From positions 3,439 to 67,438 of the forward strand of contig JAVBSL010000034.1 in the NCBI GenBank assembly GCA_031556725.1: DNA of 64,000 nucleotides. The letters run 5' to 3'. Source of the DNA: UBA935 sp031556725 (GTDB taxonomy: Bacteria > Bacillota > Clostridia > Lachnospirales > Lachnospiraceae). The position numbers and the translations under genes are program-made. The notes below the pieces were generated by a model. It was not told where the DNA came from. It did not search any database and saw only the letters and a list, made by a program, of their open reading frames with translations. Of this stretch, positions 9,156 to 17,440 are shown one piece after another (the stretch's first letter is position 1; the number at the start of each line of letters is the position of its first letter).

Positions 9156-9899
9156 ATGAAAGAATGGTTAAAAAATCTTTGTGAAAAAACCAATATGCCT
9201 GAGGAGGTCACTGAATATATCATGATGGTTGGAAACAACCGAACGGAAATGGACGATGGCCTTTCCGTACTGGCGGCACGTTTGCGGGAAGCGGAGGATA
9301 CCTATCGGATTTATCAGAAAAAAGGGATTTCGGATCAGATATTTTATGATACCATGGCGTGTTTTTCCCGTTTTGTCAAGGAATATAAAGAAAGCTTTGG
9401 AAAATATGGCTTTGACAGAGATTTCTGGATTACCAGGCAATTGTCCGGGGTATTGTTTCGAATCGGTGAACTGGAATACGAAATGGTAAAGGAGCAAGGC
9501 GAGGATGTGATATCGGTACACATTCCCTCCGATGCTCATATTGACAGTGAACATACAGGACAATCTTATCTGGAATCGGTGGATTTCTTTGCCCGTTATT
9601 TTCCGGAATATCATTACAGGGAATATATCTGCGGTTCCTGGATGCTGTCACCGGCATTAAAGGAAATCCTGCCGGCTGAATCCAATATTATCCGGTTCCA
9701 GGAGGCATATGATATCTATGAATGGGATAAGGAATCGGATGAGTACAAGCAATGGATATTTAAAGACCGTTCCCTTTCGCTGGAGCAGGTTCCGCAGAAC
9801 ACTTCACTCCAGCGAAAGGCCAAAGCTTATCTGCAAGCCGGCGGTTTGATCGGCGAAGCAATCGGCCGGCTAAAAAAGGAATATACCGTAGTAAAGTAA
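9156..9899 (+). CDS. Acyltransferase domain-containing protein (GNAT-like, DUF5596 type)
   Basis: A 247-residue soluble protein with no signal or membrane segment. The overall plan (helical N-terminal part, then a block with VISVHIPSDAHI and a Trp-rich region ending in ICGSWMLSP near 165-172) resembles the Clostridia family annotated as acyltransferase with a GNAT-like C-terminal domain. Substrate unknown. A good ribosome site (AGAGGT) lies upstream. It starts two bases after the amidase stop and its last 30 bases overlap the convergent YlbJ-like gene. The family call is from memory and moderately secure. Confidence 0.65.
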   Translation: MKEWLKNLCEKTNMPEEVTEYIMMVGNNRTEMDDGLSVLAARLREAEDTYRIYQKKGISDQIFYDTMACFSRFVKEYKESFGKYGFDRDFWITRQLSGVLFRIGELEYEMVKEQGEDVISVHIPSDAHIDSEHTGQSYLESVDFFARYFPEYHYREYICGSWMLSPALKEILPAESNIIRFQEAYDIYEWDKESDEYKQWIFKDRSLSLEQVPQNTSLQRKAKAYLQAGGLIGEAIGRLKKEYTVVK

Positions 9900-10742
9900 A
9901 GCCAATGCGGTAAGAACCAGTTTGTGCAGGAGATAAGCTTTCATGGATAAATCGGTATGCCGGATACAACTGTTGGTTTGTGCCAGGCATGACAAACCGC
10001 CAAAGGATAACAGAACTAAGACGGCACCGGGATTGCTGTTTCCCATAACCTGAATTCCGCTGGTAATTTCCAGAAAGCAATTAAAGAGACCGGATAAGTG
10101 ACTTTCCCCTAATAACATCATAGGGACAATGTTTAACAGGTTAAAAAAAATCATATACCCCCCCAATTTGGTAATCCCCTCCATTCCGGCAGTAATGGAA
10201 TCATCCAAAGCTTCCAGTAATCCGGAGGGAGGCACATCAGCCACAGCGGTCAGGCTTGAAGCACTCAGCTGATGGCGGTAAAGGGTATGACGAAGCAGGA
10301 GACCGTAGAGCAGCGGCAATCCATACATACCGAAAAGATAGGGAACCGTTTCATGTAAAGAAAGTGTTGTCAGAACAAAACCGGTAAAATAAATAGGACC
10401 GATATTATTGCAGAAGGCTAACAGGTAAGAAGCCTGGGTTTTGGTGATTTTATGCCGGGAATATAAATCGGCAACTACCCTTGCCCCCATGGGAAAACCG
10501 CATAGGAATCCCACTGCAACAGCATAAAGCATAGGTGATGGGAAAAGTTTTTCAGTCAGATTCATCCGGATCATGATTCCGGAAAGAACCATAAAGGGAA
10601 GCAGGGTAGGAACCATTTTTTGAAACCAGAGATTTAAGCCGGTTAATGCATAGTTCAGACAAAGAACCGGATAGCGCAGCAGGAAGGTGGTCAGTATCAG
10701 AAAAGATAGTAGAAGTAAAGCGGTAGATACTGTTTTCTTCAT
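9870..10742 (-). CDS. YlbJ-like integral membrane protein with nucleoside-recognition (GATE) domain
   Basis: A 290-residue polytopic membrane protein with about seven to eight hydrophobic segments. It shows the GATE-type motif LCGFPMGARVVADLY near residue 89, CNNIGPIYF near 120 and a second repeat with GITKLGGYMIFFNLLN near 197, as in the sporulation membrane protein YlbJ. YlbJ of Bacillus is longer (about 400 residues), so this is a short relative rather than a clear orthologue. A role in sporulation is only suggested. GAAGGGGA precedes the ATG by eleven bases. Its end overlaps the convergent upstream gene by 30 bases. Confidence 0.75.
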   Translation of the reverse strand: MKKTVSTALLLLSFLILTTFLLRYPVLCLNYALTGLNLWFQKMVPTLLPFMVLSGIMIRMNLTEKLFPSPMLYAVAVGFLCGFPMGARVVADLYSRHKITKTQASYLLAFCNNIGPIYFTGFVLTTLSLHETVPYLFGMYGLPLLYGLLLRHTLYRHQLSASSLTAVADVPPSGLLEALDDSITAGMEGITKLGGYMIFFNLLNIVPMMLLGESHLSGLFNCFLEITSGIQVMGNSNPGAVLVLLSFGGLSCLAQTNSCIRHTDLSMKAYLLHKLVLTALALLYYGIFLF

Positions 10743-10809
10743 GTTTTATCATGTCCCCTTCAACCTTGTTAGTTATATGTATGCATTAAAATGAAGAATT
10801 AAAACCCGG

Positions 10810-10838
10810 TTGTCAGATGTCCGGGATGTGTATATAAT
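10810..10838 (+). promoter_or_regulatory. Sigma-A promoter ending at the pseudouridine synthase start codon
   Basis: TTGTCA (10810-10815), a 17-base spacer and a perfect TATAAT (10833-10838). The expected transcription start is about 10844-10845, which coincides with the first ATGs of the downstream gene (10842 and 10845). There is no ribosome site between. Confidence 0.8.
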
Positions 10839-10841
10839 GAA

Positions 10842-11537
10842 ATGATGAGACTGGATAAATTTTTATGTGAAATGAATATCGGAACCAGAAGTCAGGTGAA
10901 AGCATTGCTGAAGCAGGGACTGGTAAGTGTCAATGGGCAAAAGGCGGTCAAACCGGAGCAGCAGATTGATACCGTAAAAGATCAGGTTATCTATCGGGGT
11001 GAGATACTTTTTTACGAAGAATTTGTTTACTATATGCTTCATAAACCTGCAGGGGTGGTTTCAGCAACGGTGGATAAACATGACCAAACTGTCCTTGATT
11101 TGCTGCCGGTAAAGGATGTCTTCCCGGTTGGCCGATTGGATAAGGACACCGAAGGATTACTGCTTTTAACCAATGACGGAGAGCTGGCTCACCGTCTGTT
11201 GTCTCCGAAGAAGCACGTGGAGAAGACTTATTATGTTCAAATAGAAAAAGCCTTGTCCTCAGAAGCTGTCCGGCAATTGGAAACCGGTGTTGATATCGGT
11301 GAAGAACGTGATACATTACCGGCCAAGGTTTTGGTACTGTCGGAAAAAGAAATCCGGCTGACGATTACCGAGGGTAAGTTCCATCAGGTGAAACGGATGC
11401 TGCAGGCTGTAGACAATCAGGTACTATATTTAAAGCGGCTGTCGATGGGATCTTTGGTATTGGATGAAACATTAGAAAAAGGGCAGTTCCGCCGGCTATA
11501 TGCAGAGGAAGTGCAAAAGTTGAAAGAAGGAAGATGA
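10842..11537 (+). CDS. RsuA/RluB-family 16S/23S rRNA pseudouridine synthase
   Basis: A 231-residue pseudouridine synthase with an N-terminal S4 RNA-binding domain (MRLDKFLCEMNIGTRSQ through about residue 60) and the catalytic motif GRLDKDTEGLLLLTNDG near residue 100 containing the active-site Asp. The family conserves the MRLDKFL start, which corresponds to the second ATG at 10845. Length fits RsuA (16S U516) better than RluB or RluF, but the position modified cannot be proved. The gene seems leaderless: the promoter's -10 box ends three bases before the ATG and no Shine-Dalgarno is visible. It overlaps the next gene by four bases. Confidence 0.9.
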   Translation: MMRLDKFLCEMNIGTRSQVKALLKQGLVSVNGQKAVKPEQQIDTVKDQVIYRGEILFYEEFVYYMLHKPAGVVSATVDKHDQTVLDLLPVKDVFPVGRLDKDTEGLLLLTNDGELAHRLLSPKKHVEKTYYVQIEKALSSEAVRQLETGVDIGEERDTLPAKVLVLSEKEIRLTITEGKFHQVKRMLQAVDNQVLYLKRLSMGSLVLDETLEKGQFRRLYAEEVQKLKEGR

Positions 11538-12190
11538 TGTTAGAAAATATACAGGCACTATTGTTTGACTTGGACGGAACCCTGGTGGATTCCATGTGGA
11601 TTTGGAAAGAAATCGATATCGAATATCTGGGGCGTTTCGGGATTCCGGTGCCACCTGATCTGTCCGCGGCAGTTGAAGGGAAAAGTTTTACCGAGACAGC
11701 CGCTTATTTTAAAGAGCGTTTTGCACTTAAAGATGATATTGAAGCCATTAAGCGGGATTGGAATGAAATGGCCTGGGAAAAATATACCTCTCAAATACCG
11801 CTGAAGCCCGGAGCCCTGGACTTTTTGCATTATGCCAAAGAAAAAGGACTGAAGATGGGCATTGCCACCAGTAATTCGGTTGAATTGGTCAAACAGGTGG
11901 CGGATGTTCACGGTCTCCATGATTATTTTTCGGTAATCAAAACAGCTTGTGATGTCAAACGGGGAAAACCGGCTCCGGACATATATTTGTTGGCCGCCAG
12001 TGAGCTGCAGGTAGCACCGGAGCATTGTCTGGTATTTGAGGATATTGTTCATGGGATCCAGGCAGGCAAAGCAGCCGGTATGAAAGTTTGCGGTGTAGAA
12101 GATGATTATTCGGTTTCCCAAAGAACAGAAAAAATAAAATTGTGTGATTATTATATCTATCATTATGATGAGATACCGAGGTGTATATGA
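11534..12190 (+). CDS. HAD-family phosphatase (beta-phosphoglucomutase-like)
   Basis: A 218-residue haloacid-dehalogenase-fold hydrolase. Motif I is FDLDGTLVDS (nucleophile Asp near residue 11), motif II ATSNS near 116, motif III Lys in KRGKPAPDIY near 147 and motif IV FEDIVHGIQAG near 172. The helical cap after motif I places it in subclass I, with phosphoglucomutases and sugar phosphatases; the substrate is unknown. The start overlaps the preceding stop (ATGATGTT, stop at 11535-11537), and its end overlaps the YgiQ start by four bases, so the three genes are translationally coupled. Confidence 0.88.
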   Translation: MMLENIQALLFDLDGTLVDSMWIWKEIDIEYLGRFGIPVPPDLSAAVEGKSFTETAAYFKERFALKDDIEAIKRDWNEMAWEKYTSQIPLKPGALDFLHYAKEKGLKMGIATSNSVELVKQVADVHGLHDYFSVIKTACDVKRGKPAPDIYLLAASELQVAPEHCLVFEDIVHGIQAGKAAGMKVCGVEDDYSVSQRTEKIKLCDYYIYHYDEIPRCI

Positions 12191-14076
12191 CCGGATTTTT
12201 ACCCATATCCAGAGCCGATATGCTGGAAAATAATATTGAACAGTTAGATTTTGTATACATAAGCGGGGATGCCTATGTGGATCATCCTTCTTTTGGTCAT
12301 GCGGTAATCAGCCGTGTCCTTCAGGTCAACGGCTATACCGTGGGAATCATTGCCCAGCCGGACTGGAAGGATGAGAAAAGTGTCTGCATCCTGGGAAGAC
12401 CCAGGCTGGCTTTTCTGATTTCTTCGGGCAATATGGATTCCATGGTAAATCATTACTATGTCTCCCGCAAAAAAAGAGAAAACGATGCTTATTCCCCCGG
12501 CGGTATTATGGGAAAGCGGCCTGATCATGCGGCTACGGTATACGGCAATCTGGTGCGGAAGGCCTATCGGGATGTGCCCATCATATTGGGCGGTATCGAA
12601 GCCAGCCTGCGCCGGCTGGCTCATTATGATTACTGGAGTGACTCTTTCAAAAGATCTATTTTACTGGACAGTCAGGCCGATATCCTTTCTTACGGAATGG
12701 GAGAGCGTTCCATTGTTGAAATTGCCGATGCCCTGAACAGTGGAATTGCTGTTAAGGATATCAGCTTTATTAAAGGATGTGTATATAAGACCAAAGACCT
12801 TTCCGGAATCTATGACAGTATCCGGCTGCCGGATTATACCGATATGAAAGAACATAAGGAAATATATGCGGATAGTTTTAATGTGCAATATGAAAATACC
12901 GATGCCATTACCGGCAAGACTTTAATTGAAGCTTATCCTAACGGCATTTATGTGGTTCAGAATCCCCCTTCCCCCCCTTTGTCTACGGCGGAGATGGACC
13001 GGGTATACGAACTGCCTTATATGCGGACATACCATCCTTCTTATGAACGGTTGGGAGGCGTACCGGCTATTACGGAAATCAAGTTTTCCCTGACCAGCAA
13101 CCGGGGCTGCTTTGGCGGCTGCAGCTTTTGTGCATTGACCTTTCACCAGGGACGGACCATTCAGGTGCGAAGTCATGGATCTATCATTGCCGAAGCAGAA
13201 CAGATTATTGCAGATAAGGACTTTAAGGGCTATATTCATGATGTGGGCGGTCCAACTGCTAATTTTCGTCATCCTTCCTGTGAGAAACAGCTTACCAAAG
13301 GGGTATGTAAGAACCGGCAATGCCTGTTTCCGGCACCCTGTAAAAATCTGAAAGCCGATCATCAGGACTATTTAAGCCTGCTTCGTAAGCTGCGGGAACT
13401 CCCCAAGGTAAAAAAGGTCTTTGTCCGTTCGGGAATTCGTTTTGATTACCTGCTGGCTGACACCGATGACACTTTTTTCAAAGAACTGGTGGAGCATCAT
13501 ATCAGCGGACAGCTTAAAGTGGCGCCTGAACATATCGCAGATCCGGTCCTGTCTAAAATGGGTAAGCCGGAAAATAAAGTATATGAGCGTTTTATTGAAA
13601 AATATAAAAAACTGAATGAATCGATGGGGAAAAAGCAATTCGTGGTACCTTATCTGATGTCTTCCCATCCCGGTTCCACCTTAAAAGAAGCGGTGGCACT
13701 GGCGGAATATCTCAGAGATTTGGGTTATATGCCGGAACAGGTGCAGGATTTTTATCCCACCCCTTCCACCATATCCACGGTAATGTATTATACCGGTCTG
13801 GATCCAAGAAATAAGAAACCGGTATATGTATGCCGCAATCCTCACGAAAAAGCTATGCAAAGGGCACTGATCCAGTATCGCAATCCGAAAAATTATGAAT
13901 TGGTTCTGGAAGCACTTCGCAAAGCCGGCCGGGAAGACTTAATCGGTTTTGAGAAACACTGTCTGATCAAACCAAGAAAATTAAAACATGAAAAACAGGG
14001 TGTAAAAAAGAATACCACCAAAGTAAGTACCCAAAAGAAGAAAACCATCCGCAATACTCATAAAAAGAGCAGATGA
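12187..14076 (+). CDS. YgiQ family radical SAM protein
   Basis: A 629-residue radical SAM protein. The start MTGFLPISRADM, the tract SGDAYVDHPSFG near residue 28, and the cluster motif RGCFGGCSFCAL (CX3CX2C) near residue 308 identify the YgiQ family, whose reaction is not established. A second Cys-rich stretch (CEKQLTKGVCKNRQC) near 360 is also family-typical. I chose ATG 12187 over GTG 12181 because GAGG ends five bases before it. The C-terminal 45 residues are very basic (Lys-rich) and may contact RNA or be a disordered tail. Overlaps the upstream gene by four bases. Confidence 0.92.
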   Translation: MTGFLPISRADMLENNIEQLDFVYISGDAYVDHPSFGHAVISRVLQVNGYTVGIIAQPDWKDEKSVCILGRPRLAFLISSGNMDSMVNHYYVSRKKRENDAYSPGGIMGKRPDHAATVYGNLVRKAYRDVPIILGGIEASLRRLAHYDYWSDSFKRSILLDSQADILSYGMGERSIVEIADALNSGIAVKDISFIKGCVYKTKDLSGIYDSIRLPDYTDMKEHKEIYADSFNVQYENTDAITGKTLIEAYPNGIYVVQNPPSPPLSTAEMDRVYELPYMRTYHPSYERLGGVPAITEIKFSLTSNRGCFGGCSFCALTFHQGRTIQVRSHGSIIAEAEQIIADKDFKGYIHDVGGPTANFRHPSCEKQLTKGVCKNRQCLFPAPCKNLKADHQDYLSLLRKLRELPKVKKVFVRSGIRFDYLLADTDDTFFKELVEHHISGQLKVAPEHIADPVLSKMGKPENKVYERFIEKYKKLNESMGKKQFVVPYLMSSHPGSTLKEAVALAEYLRDLGYMPEQVQDFYPTPSTISTVMYYTGLDPRNKKPVYVCRNPHEKAMQRALIQYRNPKNYELVLEALRKAGREDLIGFEKHCLIKPRKLKHEKQGVKKNTTKVSTQKKKTIRNTHKKSR

Positions 14077-14086
14077 AAGGGCAAAT

Positions 14087-14683
14087 ATGAAAAAGACTGT
14101 AAAAATAAGAAAAGGCGATTTCGGCTATATCCGTCACCAGAGAAAAGTAACCATATTACGGACAATTATTATGCTGGGTATCTCTTTAGGCGTATTTGCG
14201 GTCGGATACTTCTATAACGGCCGGGATATTAAAAACGTCCTTACCATTGTAGCCGTGTTAGGTCTTTTGCCGGCATCTAAAAGTTTGGTGAATGCGATTA
14301 TGTTTATCAAAGCAAAAGGGTGTTCGTCCGAGACACAAACCAAAATATTAGAAAATGGCCCTAATTTTCATCACTATTACGATTTTTATTTTACTGCGTA
14401 TGAAAAAAATTATCCGGTCAGCCATATGATCCTATTAAACCAGGCTCTGATCGGTGTTACGGAATGGGATAAATGTGATACAAAGGAAGGCGAAAAACAC
14501 CTGAAAAACCATTTAAAACAGGATGGGTTAAAGGAAATCGCGGTAAAGATATATAAGGATGCGGATGAATATTGCGAACGGCTGGCCGCCCTGCATTACG
14601 AATATGATCCTTTGTCAGATACCGACAATAATCCGGAGCGGGAAGAAAAAGTGTTTGCGGTATTAAAAGCAATCTCTTTATAG
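14087..14683 (+). CDS. Unknown protein with two N-terminal membrane segments
   Basis: I do not recognise a named family. The 198-residue protein has a basic N-terminus, two hydrophobic segments (about residues 24-43 and 49-73) and a soluble C-terminal domain of about 120 residues with no evident catalytic motif. AAAGGG precedes the ATG. It lies ten bases after ygiQ and ten before the RluA-type gene, so it is part of the same transcription unit; proteins like it occur in this position in Lachnospiraceae as far as I recall. A role cannot be inferred. Confidence 0.8.
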   Translation: MKKTVKIRKGDFGYIRHQRKVTILRTIIMLGISLGVFAVGYFYNGRDIKNVLTIVAVLGLLPASKSLVNAIMFIKAKGCSSETQTKILENGPNFHHYYDFYFTAYEKNYPVSHMILLNQALIGVTEWDKCDTKEGEKHLKNHLKQDGLKEIAVKIYKDADEYCERLAALHYEYDPLSDTDNNPEREEKVFAVLKAISL

Positions 14684-14692
14684 GATGAGAAG

Positions 14693-15655
14693 ATGTTTGA
14701 ATATGTTATAAAAGAAAATGAAAGCTCCCAGCGTTTTGATAAATTCCTTCACAAATATCTGCCGGATGCCGGCAGTAGTTTCCTGTACAAAATGCTTCGC
14801 AAGAAAAACATTACCCTAAACGGTAAAAAAGCCGAAGGCAAAGAGCAATTGAACGCAGGTGATGTAGTTCGTTTTTTTCTGGCGGAAGAAACCCTTACTA
14901 AATTCAAAGGATCTACAGAGGGGGTTCAGAATTATTCTGAAGCCTTTAAAGCCTTAGAACCGGTTGAGATTGTATATGAGAACAAACATATTCTGGTTGC
15001 CAATAAACCGGCAGGTGTTCTCAGCCAAAAAGCGGAAGTCAATGATTGCTCTCTAAATGAATGGCTGATCGGTTATTTGCTGGAGCAGGGGACAATCACG
15101 GAGGAAGAACTGGCAACCTATAAGCCTTCTGTCTGCAACCGTCTGGATCGCAACACCAGCGGAATGGTAATCTGTGCTAAAACGTTAGCCGGCAGTCAGG
15201 AGATGAGCAGGATTATTAAAAACCGGAAGGTTCGAAAATTCTACCGTCTATTTGTTAAAGGCCAGATTAAGCAGGCCGGGGAGTTAAACGACAGCTTAAG
15301 AAAGGATCATAAGACCAATAAGGTTCAGGTGGGTGAAGAAGGAAGTAAGATTATTACCAAATATGAACCTCTTAAGATATGGCCGGACCGGACCCTGCTG
15401 GAAGTAGAACTGATCACCGGCAAGACCCATCAGATCCGTGCCCATCTGGCAAGTGCGGGGTACCCCCTGATCGGAGATTATAAATACGGTGATAAAGGGT
15501 TTAATGATATCTATAAGAAACGATACCAGGTGGAAAGCCAATTGCTCCATGCTTACCGGCTGGAATTTCCGCAGATGAGCGGGGCCTTTCAAGACTTAAG
15601 TGAACTAACCTTAACAGCCCAACCACCGGAAGTTTTTTATAAAATGGAGAGATGA
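14693..15655 (+). CDS. RluA-family pseudouridine synthase
   Basis: A 320-residue enzyme with an N-terminal S4-like domain (RFDKFLHKYLPDAGSSFLYK) and the RluA catalytic motif NRLDRNTSGMVIC near residue 149 (active-site Asp in RLDRNTSG), followed by GKTHQIRAHLASAGYPLIGD. It converts uridine to pseudouridine in 23S rRNA or tRNA; the target among the RluC/RluD/RluA set cannot be told. This is the second of three pseudouridine synthases in the window. AGGATGAGA precedes the ATG. It ends four bases before recU. Confidence 0.92.
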   Translation: MFEYVIKENESSQRFDKFLHKYLPDAGSSFLYKMLRKKNITLNGKKAEGKEQLNAGDVVRFFLAEETLTKFKGSTEGVQNYSEAFKALEPVEIVYENKHILVANKPAGVLSQKAEVNDCSLNEWLIGYLLEQGTITEEELATYKPSVCNRLDRNTSGMVICAKTLAGSQEMSRIIKNRKVRKFYRLFVKGQIKQAGELNDSLRKDHKTNKVQVGEEGSKIITKYEPLKIWPDRTLLEVELITGKTHQIRAHLASAGYPLIGDYKYGDKGFNDIYKKRYQVESQLLHAYRLEFPQMSGAFQDLSELTLTAQPPEVFYKMER

Positions 15656-15659
15656 TAGT

Positions 15660-16193
15660 ATGGCAACATGGAATTCCCGCGGGTTGCGAGGATCCACCCT
15701 GGAAGAGCTGATTAACCGGACCAATGAAAAATATGCTGAGAACGGTTTGGCTCTGATCCAAAAGATTCCAACCCCCATTACCCCAATTAATATTGATAAA
15801 GAAAGCAGGCATATTACCCTGGCTTACTTTGAACAAAAGAGTACGGTTGATTATATCGGTGCCGTTCAGGGAATCCCGGTTTGTTTTGATGCCAAGGAAT
15901 GCGGGGCGGACACTTATTCCCTTCAGAATATTCATGAACATCAGGTAAAGTTCATGGAGCAGTTCGAACAACAGGGCGGTGTGGCCTTTTTCCTGATTTA
16001 TTACACTCACAAGGATGAATTATATTATCTGCCATATGAAATGCTGCGGTTCTTCTGGGATCGGGCGATGGAAGGCGGGCGGAAAAGCTTTCGTTATGAA
16101 GAGTTAAATCCGGAGTATGTATTACCACGAAAGCAAGGTGTTTTAGTTCCCTATCTGGATATGATTCAAAAGGACTTAAACGACCGGGAATAG
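15660..16193 (+). CDS. recU: Holliday junction resolvase RecU
   Basis: Firmicute resolvase that cuts four-way DNA junctions during recombinational repair. The 177 residues include NSRGLRGSTLEELIN at the start and the nuclease core VDYIGAVQGIPVCFDAKEC with the metal-binding Asp and the D-x-K (FDAKEC) residues near 70-82, then HEHQVKFMEQFEQQGGVAFF. RecU is usually near ponA in Bacilli; here it ends the pseudouridine synthase operon. A near-consensus ribosome site (GGAGAG) precedes the ATG. Confidence 0.93.
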   Translation: MATWNSRGLRGSTLEELINRTNEKYAENGLALIQKIPTPITPINIDKESRHITLAYFEQKSTVDYIGAVQGIPVCFDAKECGADTYSLQNIHEHQVKFMEQFEQQGGVAFFLIYYTHKDELYYLPYEMLRFFWDRAMEGGRKSFRYEELNPEYVLPRKQGVLVPYLDMIQKDLNDRE

Positions 16194-16203
16194 CAAAAGC
16201 AAT

Positions 16204-16232
16204 TTGACAATAGGGTATATATATTGTATACT
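16204..16232 (+). promoter_or_regulatory. Promoter of the his operon
   Basis: A consensus TTGACA (16204-16209), a 17-base spacer and TATACT (16227-16232). The expected start near 16239 gives an 80-base leader before hisZ. It lies ten bases after the recU stop, and no terminator separates them. Confidence 0.85.
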
Positions 16233-16242
16233 ACAGTTTGGC

Positions 16243-16296
16243 GTGATAATTCGCTACCACGATATCACTTTAAAGTAATAAAGTGAACAGTGATAT
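16243..16296 (+). promoter_or_regulatory. Overlapping inverted repeats in the his leader
   Basis: GTGATA occurs at 16243-16248 and 16290-16295, and its complement TATCAC at 16263-16268 can pair with either. CACTTTA (16266-16272) can also pair with TAAAGTG (16279-16285). The pairings are mutually exclusive, so this could be an RNA switch or a set of operator half-sites. It lacks T-box landmarks and is too short for one. The function is inferred only. Confidence 0.4.
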
Positions 16297-16321
16297 AAAT
16301 GAGTAATTTGGAGGATTAAGA

Positions 16322-17440
16322 ATGAGCAAGAACCTGCTGCATACACCGGAAGGGGTTAGGGATATTTACGGTGCCGAATATGCGAAAAAGCTTGAAGTGG
16401 AGGCTTTGCTGCATAAACAATTCGGTTTATATGGTTATGAAGATATTCAAACCCCAACATTTGAGTTTTTTGATGTGTTTTCAAAGGAAGTGGGAACAAC
16501 ATCATCCAAAGACTTATATAAATTTTTTGACAATGAAGGCAACACCCTGGTGCTTCGTCCGGATTTCACACCATCTATGGCCAGATGTGCGGCAAAATAC
16601 TTTATGGAGGGAAAACAGCCTCTGCGGTTTTGTTATCAGGGGAATACCTTTACCAACACTTCCAGTTTACAGGGGAAGCTGAAAGAAATGACTGAAATGG
16701 GCACCGAATTAATCAATGATGGCGGAGTCCAGGCCGACGGTGAAATGATTGCTTTAATGATCGAATCACTCTTAAGGGTTGGTTTAAAGGAGTTTCAAAT
16801 CAGCATCGGTCAGGTAGAGTATTTTAAAGGAATGTGTGCGCAGGCCGGTTTGGATGAAGAAACGGAATTGGAACTGCGGGACTTTATCTCCGGTAAAAAT
16901 ATATTCGGAGCGGAAGATCTGCTGATTTCCAAAGGCGTAGATGAAGTACATCGAAGTGCCTTATTGAAAATCACCGATTTATTCGGTTCCGTGGATGTTT
17001 TGACGCAGGCTGGAGAACATGCCGATAATCAACGTTCGGCGGCAGCGATCGAACGCCTTAAGAATCTTTATGAAGTGCTGTGTGCCTATGGGGTAGAAAA
17101 ATATATTTCTTTTGATTTGGGGATGTTAAGTAAATACAACTACTATACCGGTGTGATTTTTAAGGCCTATGCCTATGGTGTGGGCGGAGTGATTGCCAAG
17201 GGCGGGCGTTATGACACCTTACTTGGAAGATTCGGAAAACATGCACCGGCAATTGGCTTTGTGATTGTTATTGATGATTTAATGGCCGCCTTGACCAGAC
17301 AGAAAACAGAGATAGCTGTGGATCAGGCTGTGATCATTACATACAGTCAGGCGACCTATCAAGAAGCATTGGAAAAAGCCAGGGCTTATCGTCTGGAAGG
17401 CAGGAAAGTGGCATTGTTGCCTGAAGGAGGTGCGAAATGA
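16322..17440 (+). CDS. hisZ: ATP phosphoribosyltransferase regulatory subunit HisZ
   Basis: A 372-residue class II histidyl-tRNA-synthetase-like protein that has lost aminoacylation and instead activates the short HisG. It shows LLHTPEGVRDIYG, the dimer motif LRPDFTPSMARCAA near residue 79 and LGMLSKYNYYTGVIFKAY near 264. GGAGG precedes the ATG. Its stop overlaps the hisG start by four bases, fitting an equimolar HisZ-HisG complex. A short leader with alternative pairings lies upstream. Confidence 0.94.
   Translation: MSKNLLHTPEGVRDIYGAEYAKKLEVEALLHKQFGLYGYEDIQTPTFEFFDVFSKEVGTTSSKDLYKFFDNEGNTLVLRPDFTPSMARCAAKYFMEGKQPLRFCYQGNTFTNTSSLQGKLKEMTEMGTELINDGGVQADGEMIALMIESLLRVGLKEFQISIGQVEYFKGMCAQAGLDEETELELRDFISGKNIFGAEDLLISKGVDEVHRSALLKITDLFGSVDVLTQAGEHADNQRSAAAIERLKNLYEVLCAYGVEKYISFDLGMLSKYNYYTGVIFKAYAYGVGGVIAKGGRYDTLLGRFGKHAPAIGFVIVIDDLMAALTRQKTEIAVDQAVIITYSQATYQEALEKARAYRLEGRKVALLPEGGAK

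Noticed and set aside
9168..9614. Minus-strand 148-residue frame
   Set aside because: Antisense shadow of the acyltransferase-like gene.
11558..12163. Minus-strand 201-residue frame
   Set aside because: Antisense shadow of the HAD phosphatase gene.
16239..16321. T-box riboswitch before hisZ
   Set aside because: The leader is only about 80 bases, with no T-box sequence and no terminator.
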